A stretch of DNA of 64,000 nt from Albugo candida. Its lineage: Eukaryota > Oomycota > Peronosporomycetes > Albuginales > Albuginaceae. Positions 62,180-64,000 of the stretch are shown here, piece by piece. The position numbers were made by a program, and so were the translations under genes. Each line of letters starts with the position of its first letter. Position 1 is the stretch's first letter. The notes beneath the pieces were generated by a model. That model was not told where the DNA came from and searched no databases. It worked only from the letters and a program-made list of their open reading frames with translations. The stretch lies in NCBI GenBank assembly GCA_905220665.1, contig CAJNAR010000152.1, positions 62,001-126,000 on the forward strand. The letters are read 5' to 3'.

Positions 62180-64000
62180 ACCTATGGAACAAGAAGAAGC
62201 GATGTGTAATGCGAAACACTTTAGTAAGAAATGGTGGATGAAACAATTGGTATCACACTTCACAGTCTTCTATACTATACTACCTTTGACCAATTTGGGC
62301 ACCAATGTAGCTTTGCTTGGTAGTCGACCAATTGTTACCTTTGAGCTTTTCGAGTGCGAAAAGCTCAAAAGCAAACTGCCTGACAGATCCTCCCCTTTCG
62401 CATGTATTTTGGTATTCTACTCCATCTACCGGCGGTATCGAGTTATCGAAGCAACAAGTAAGAACATATAAAAACGAAGTGCACCAATGCGGTAGATATT
62501 GAGCCGCGTCCAACTCGTCTTACAATAGTGACTTTGATCACGGTGAAGAAGCACAACTCGAGCAAGTACGATCAATCCATATTAAGGACATCGCAATAGA
62601 AGAAGCTAAGAAATAAAGTCCATCATGGTGATTGGAGTTGTTTGTCACTGTAAAAACAATGAAACAACTCGGCTTCCTCGATTATCAAAATAGGGAGATT
62701 ATGCTGGTATGGGGTTTCAAGATGGTACATCTTGTATAACGACGGAGATTATGCCTCAATAAATGTGTAAGAGATTAACAATAAGCACCGTCAAAGGAGT
62801 AAAATATCAAACATCATCGTATGCGAGAAGCATAGTAGTGATCTTAAGAAAATCAAGTCGGCTTGATACCAATTGAGCATAAGTCAACATCTACCGTTCC
62901 AAAAACGTATGCACAAGATGAGAAAACGAGATGCATGGAAAGCTGGTTCGCAATAAAAATGAACTGAAATGGTGGTGTTAGAACGTTGCAAGGCGAGAAA
63001 GAGCTCATTTGATTCCCTACAAACATCCTTCGAGACGTTGCCACTGGTTGCATCTCGAACTCAGATTCGCATTTTTGGCAGTGTGTTGTCAGAGGCCACT
63101 ACATGGAGCAATTGATGTGAACACGGATTTTTGAATAGAAAGCTCAAAGAATATGTCGTACTTTGGTCTCTTAAATTATTTCGATCTAACCATACTGTAT
63201 ATGCAAGTATGAACTAAGACGTTCGATGGTATGAGGCAAACACAAGGACGCGATAAAAGATAATATCAAGCTGTCCGACACTGAAGTCGGGTACAATCGA
63301 TGAACTCCTTAAAGTTCATTCGACAACTGAAGCCTAACTCGCACGCATTGCATCGTATGTGAAGTTTGAATGCGATAATCATCATTATTGTGCAGTATAA
63401 GCAACACTTCAAGCTGGAAAAGCGCGATTCATCTTTAATATGAAAGGATATTATGGCCAAAAAAAAATTAAAGACTGAAAATAAGTTTTCAGCCAGCGTG
63501 CATCTTGAGGATAATCGCCAAGTTCGATCAGCTCGGCTCAAATCCGATCTACAACCCAATTTTCCACGGTCAAGCATTGAACGTATCAAACCAAGAATTA
63601 TAATGGGCAAACAGCCTTTTGGTGTGCGCTACAAATGGCACAAGACCGCACATCTTGTTCATGGTATGCCATTTAATTCAACACATAAGCAATCGATTAA
63701 ACAACACTGGAAGGCCGCGTCTCGAGTTACGATATCAAAATTTCATTGTATGGCTATGCAGGAAATAGCAATTTTCTCTTCGGGCACACAAAACCGCCAA
63801 ATTTAGTGTTACTTCTTTATAGGGCTAGTCAAGATTGACAACTTCCCGCTTCCAGCGATGCAGGTTATGCCGCATGGATCAATAGCTGAAGATCGACAAC
63901 AGGTATCCTGGTGGAAATAACTGGATCACGAGTAAAATACAAGATCAAAATTACAAAGACTTTGGGCTCACTGACAAAGCGACACATTTGGACATTGGCT
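62180..64000 (+). mobile_element. Decayed Ty1/copia-type retroelement
   Basis: Two scattered matches in the order of a copia polyprotein. Around 62350-62470 a frame reads KLKSKLPDRSSPF, CILVFYSIYRRYRVIEA, which fits the C-terminal integrase part (KL...CIFLGYS...KGYRV). At 63854-64000 a frame reads SDAGYAAWINS, a stop, RSTTGILVEITGSRVKYKIK and KTLGSL, which fits the RNase H block (SDADWAG...RSTSGYV...VSWKSKRQKTVALS). Stops and frame changes lie between them and the element runs off the window end. No LTR pair was found. A 117-codon frame at 63453-63806 within it is not assigned. Confidence 0.4.

Noticed and set aside
63266..63806. Overlapping frames on both strands (117 and 114 codons)
   Set aside because: Neither shows a family motif and both lie inside the decayed retroelement; cannot choose between them.

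Overview
The window looks like nuclear DNA of an oomycete (Peronosporomycetes), most probably a white-rust (Albugo-type) genome. The reasons are eukaryotic genes broken by uniformly tiny GT-AG introns (most 45-69 bases), three elicitin-like proteins (an oomycete family), two secreted expansin-like proteins, many intergenic gaps well under 300 bases, and retained flagellar genes (IFT122, PPP1R42-like), which implies a zoospore-forming species. The genus assignment is inference; the oomycete assignment is well supported.

Layout. 1-13.5 kb: 3' part of dynactin p50 (-), a Cys-rich membrane protein (+), a secreted multicopper oxidase (+), VPS35 (+), a Cys-rich single-pass protein (-), claspin/Mrc1-like (-), TAP42/alpha4 (-), and several small genes. 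13.8-20.1 kb (all -): a mitochondrial PPR protein fused to a CDIN1-type TPD nuclease, quinolinate synthase NadA, and a DadA-like FAD dehydrogenase next to NadA. 20.6-30.7 kb: exocyst Sec10 (+), two expansin-like genes (-), cohesin acetyltransferase Eco1 (+), a conserved unknown (+) and a MATE transporter (+). 30.8-42.8 kb: IFT122 (-), a secreted unknown (+), COQ2 (-), a WRKY19-like zinc-finger protein (+), an ELM2-SANT-PHD protein (+), aspartate-semialdehyde dehydrogenase with a hydrophobic tail (+), and PPP1R42-like (-). 42.9-46.4 kb is a gene-poor island with decayed coding pieces. 46.4-58.9 kb is dense again: enoyl-CoA isomerase, a helical/TPR-like protein, a RanBP2-zinc-finger/ELMO protein, an inward-rectifier K+ channel, YaaA, a PH-TBC RabGAP, and an elicitin cluster with a membrane-anchored parvulin. 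59-64 kb is gene-poor and holds a broken CCT-like gene, a broken gene of unusually GC-rich composition, and a decayed Ty1/copia retroelement.

Most exon structures were built by hand: splice sites were accepted only when reading phase, intron length and the expected family sequence agreed. The strongest novelty candidate is the PPR-CDIN1 nuclease fusion at 13.8-16.2 kb. Next are the NadA/FAD-dehydrogenase pair, the tail-anchored aspartate-semialdehyde dehydrogenase, and the GC-rich broken gene near 61-62 kb.
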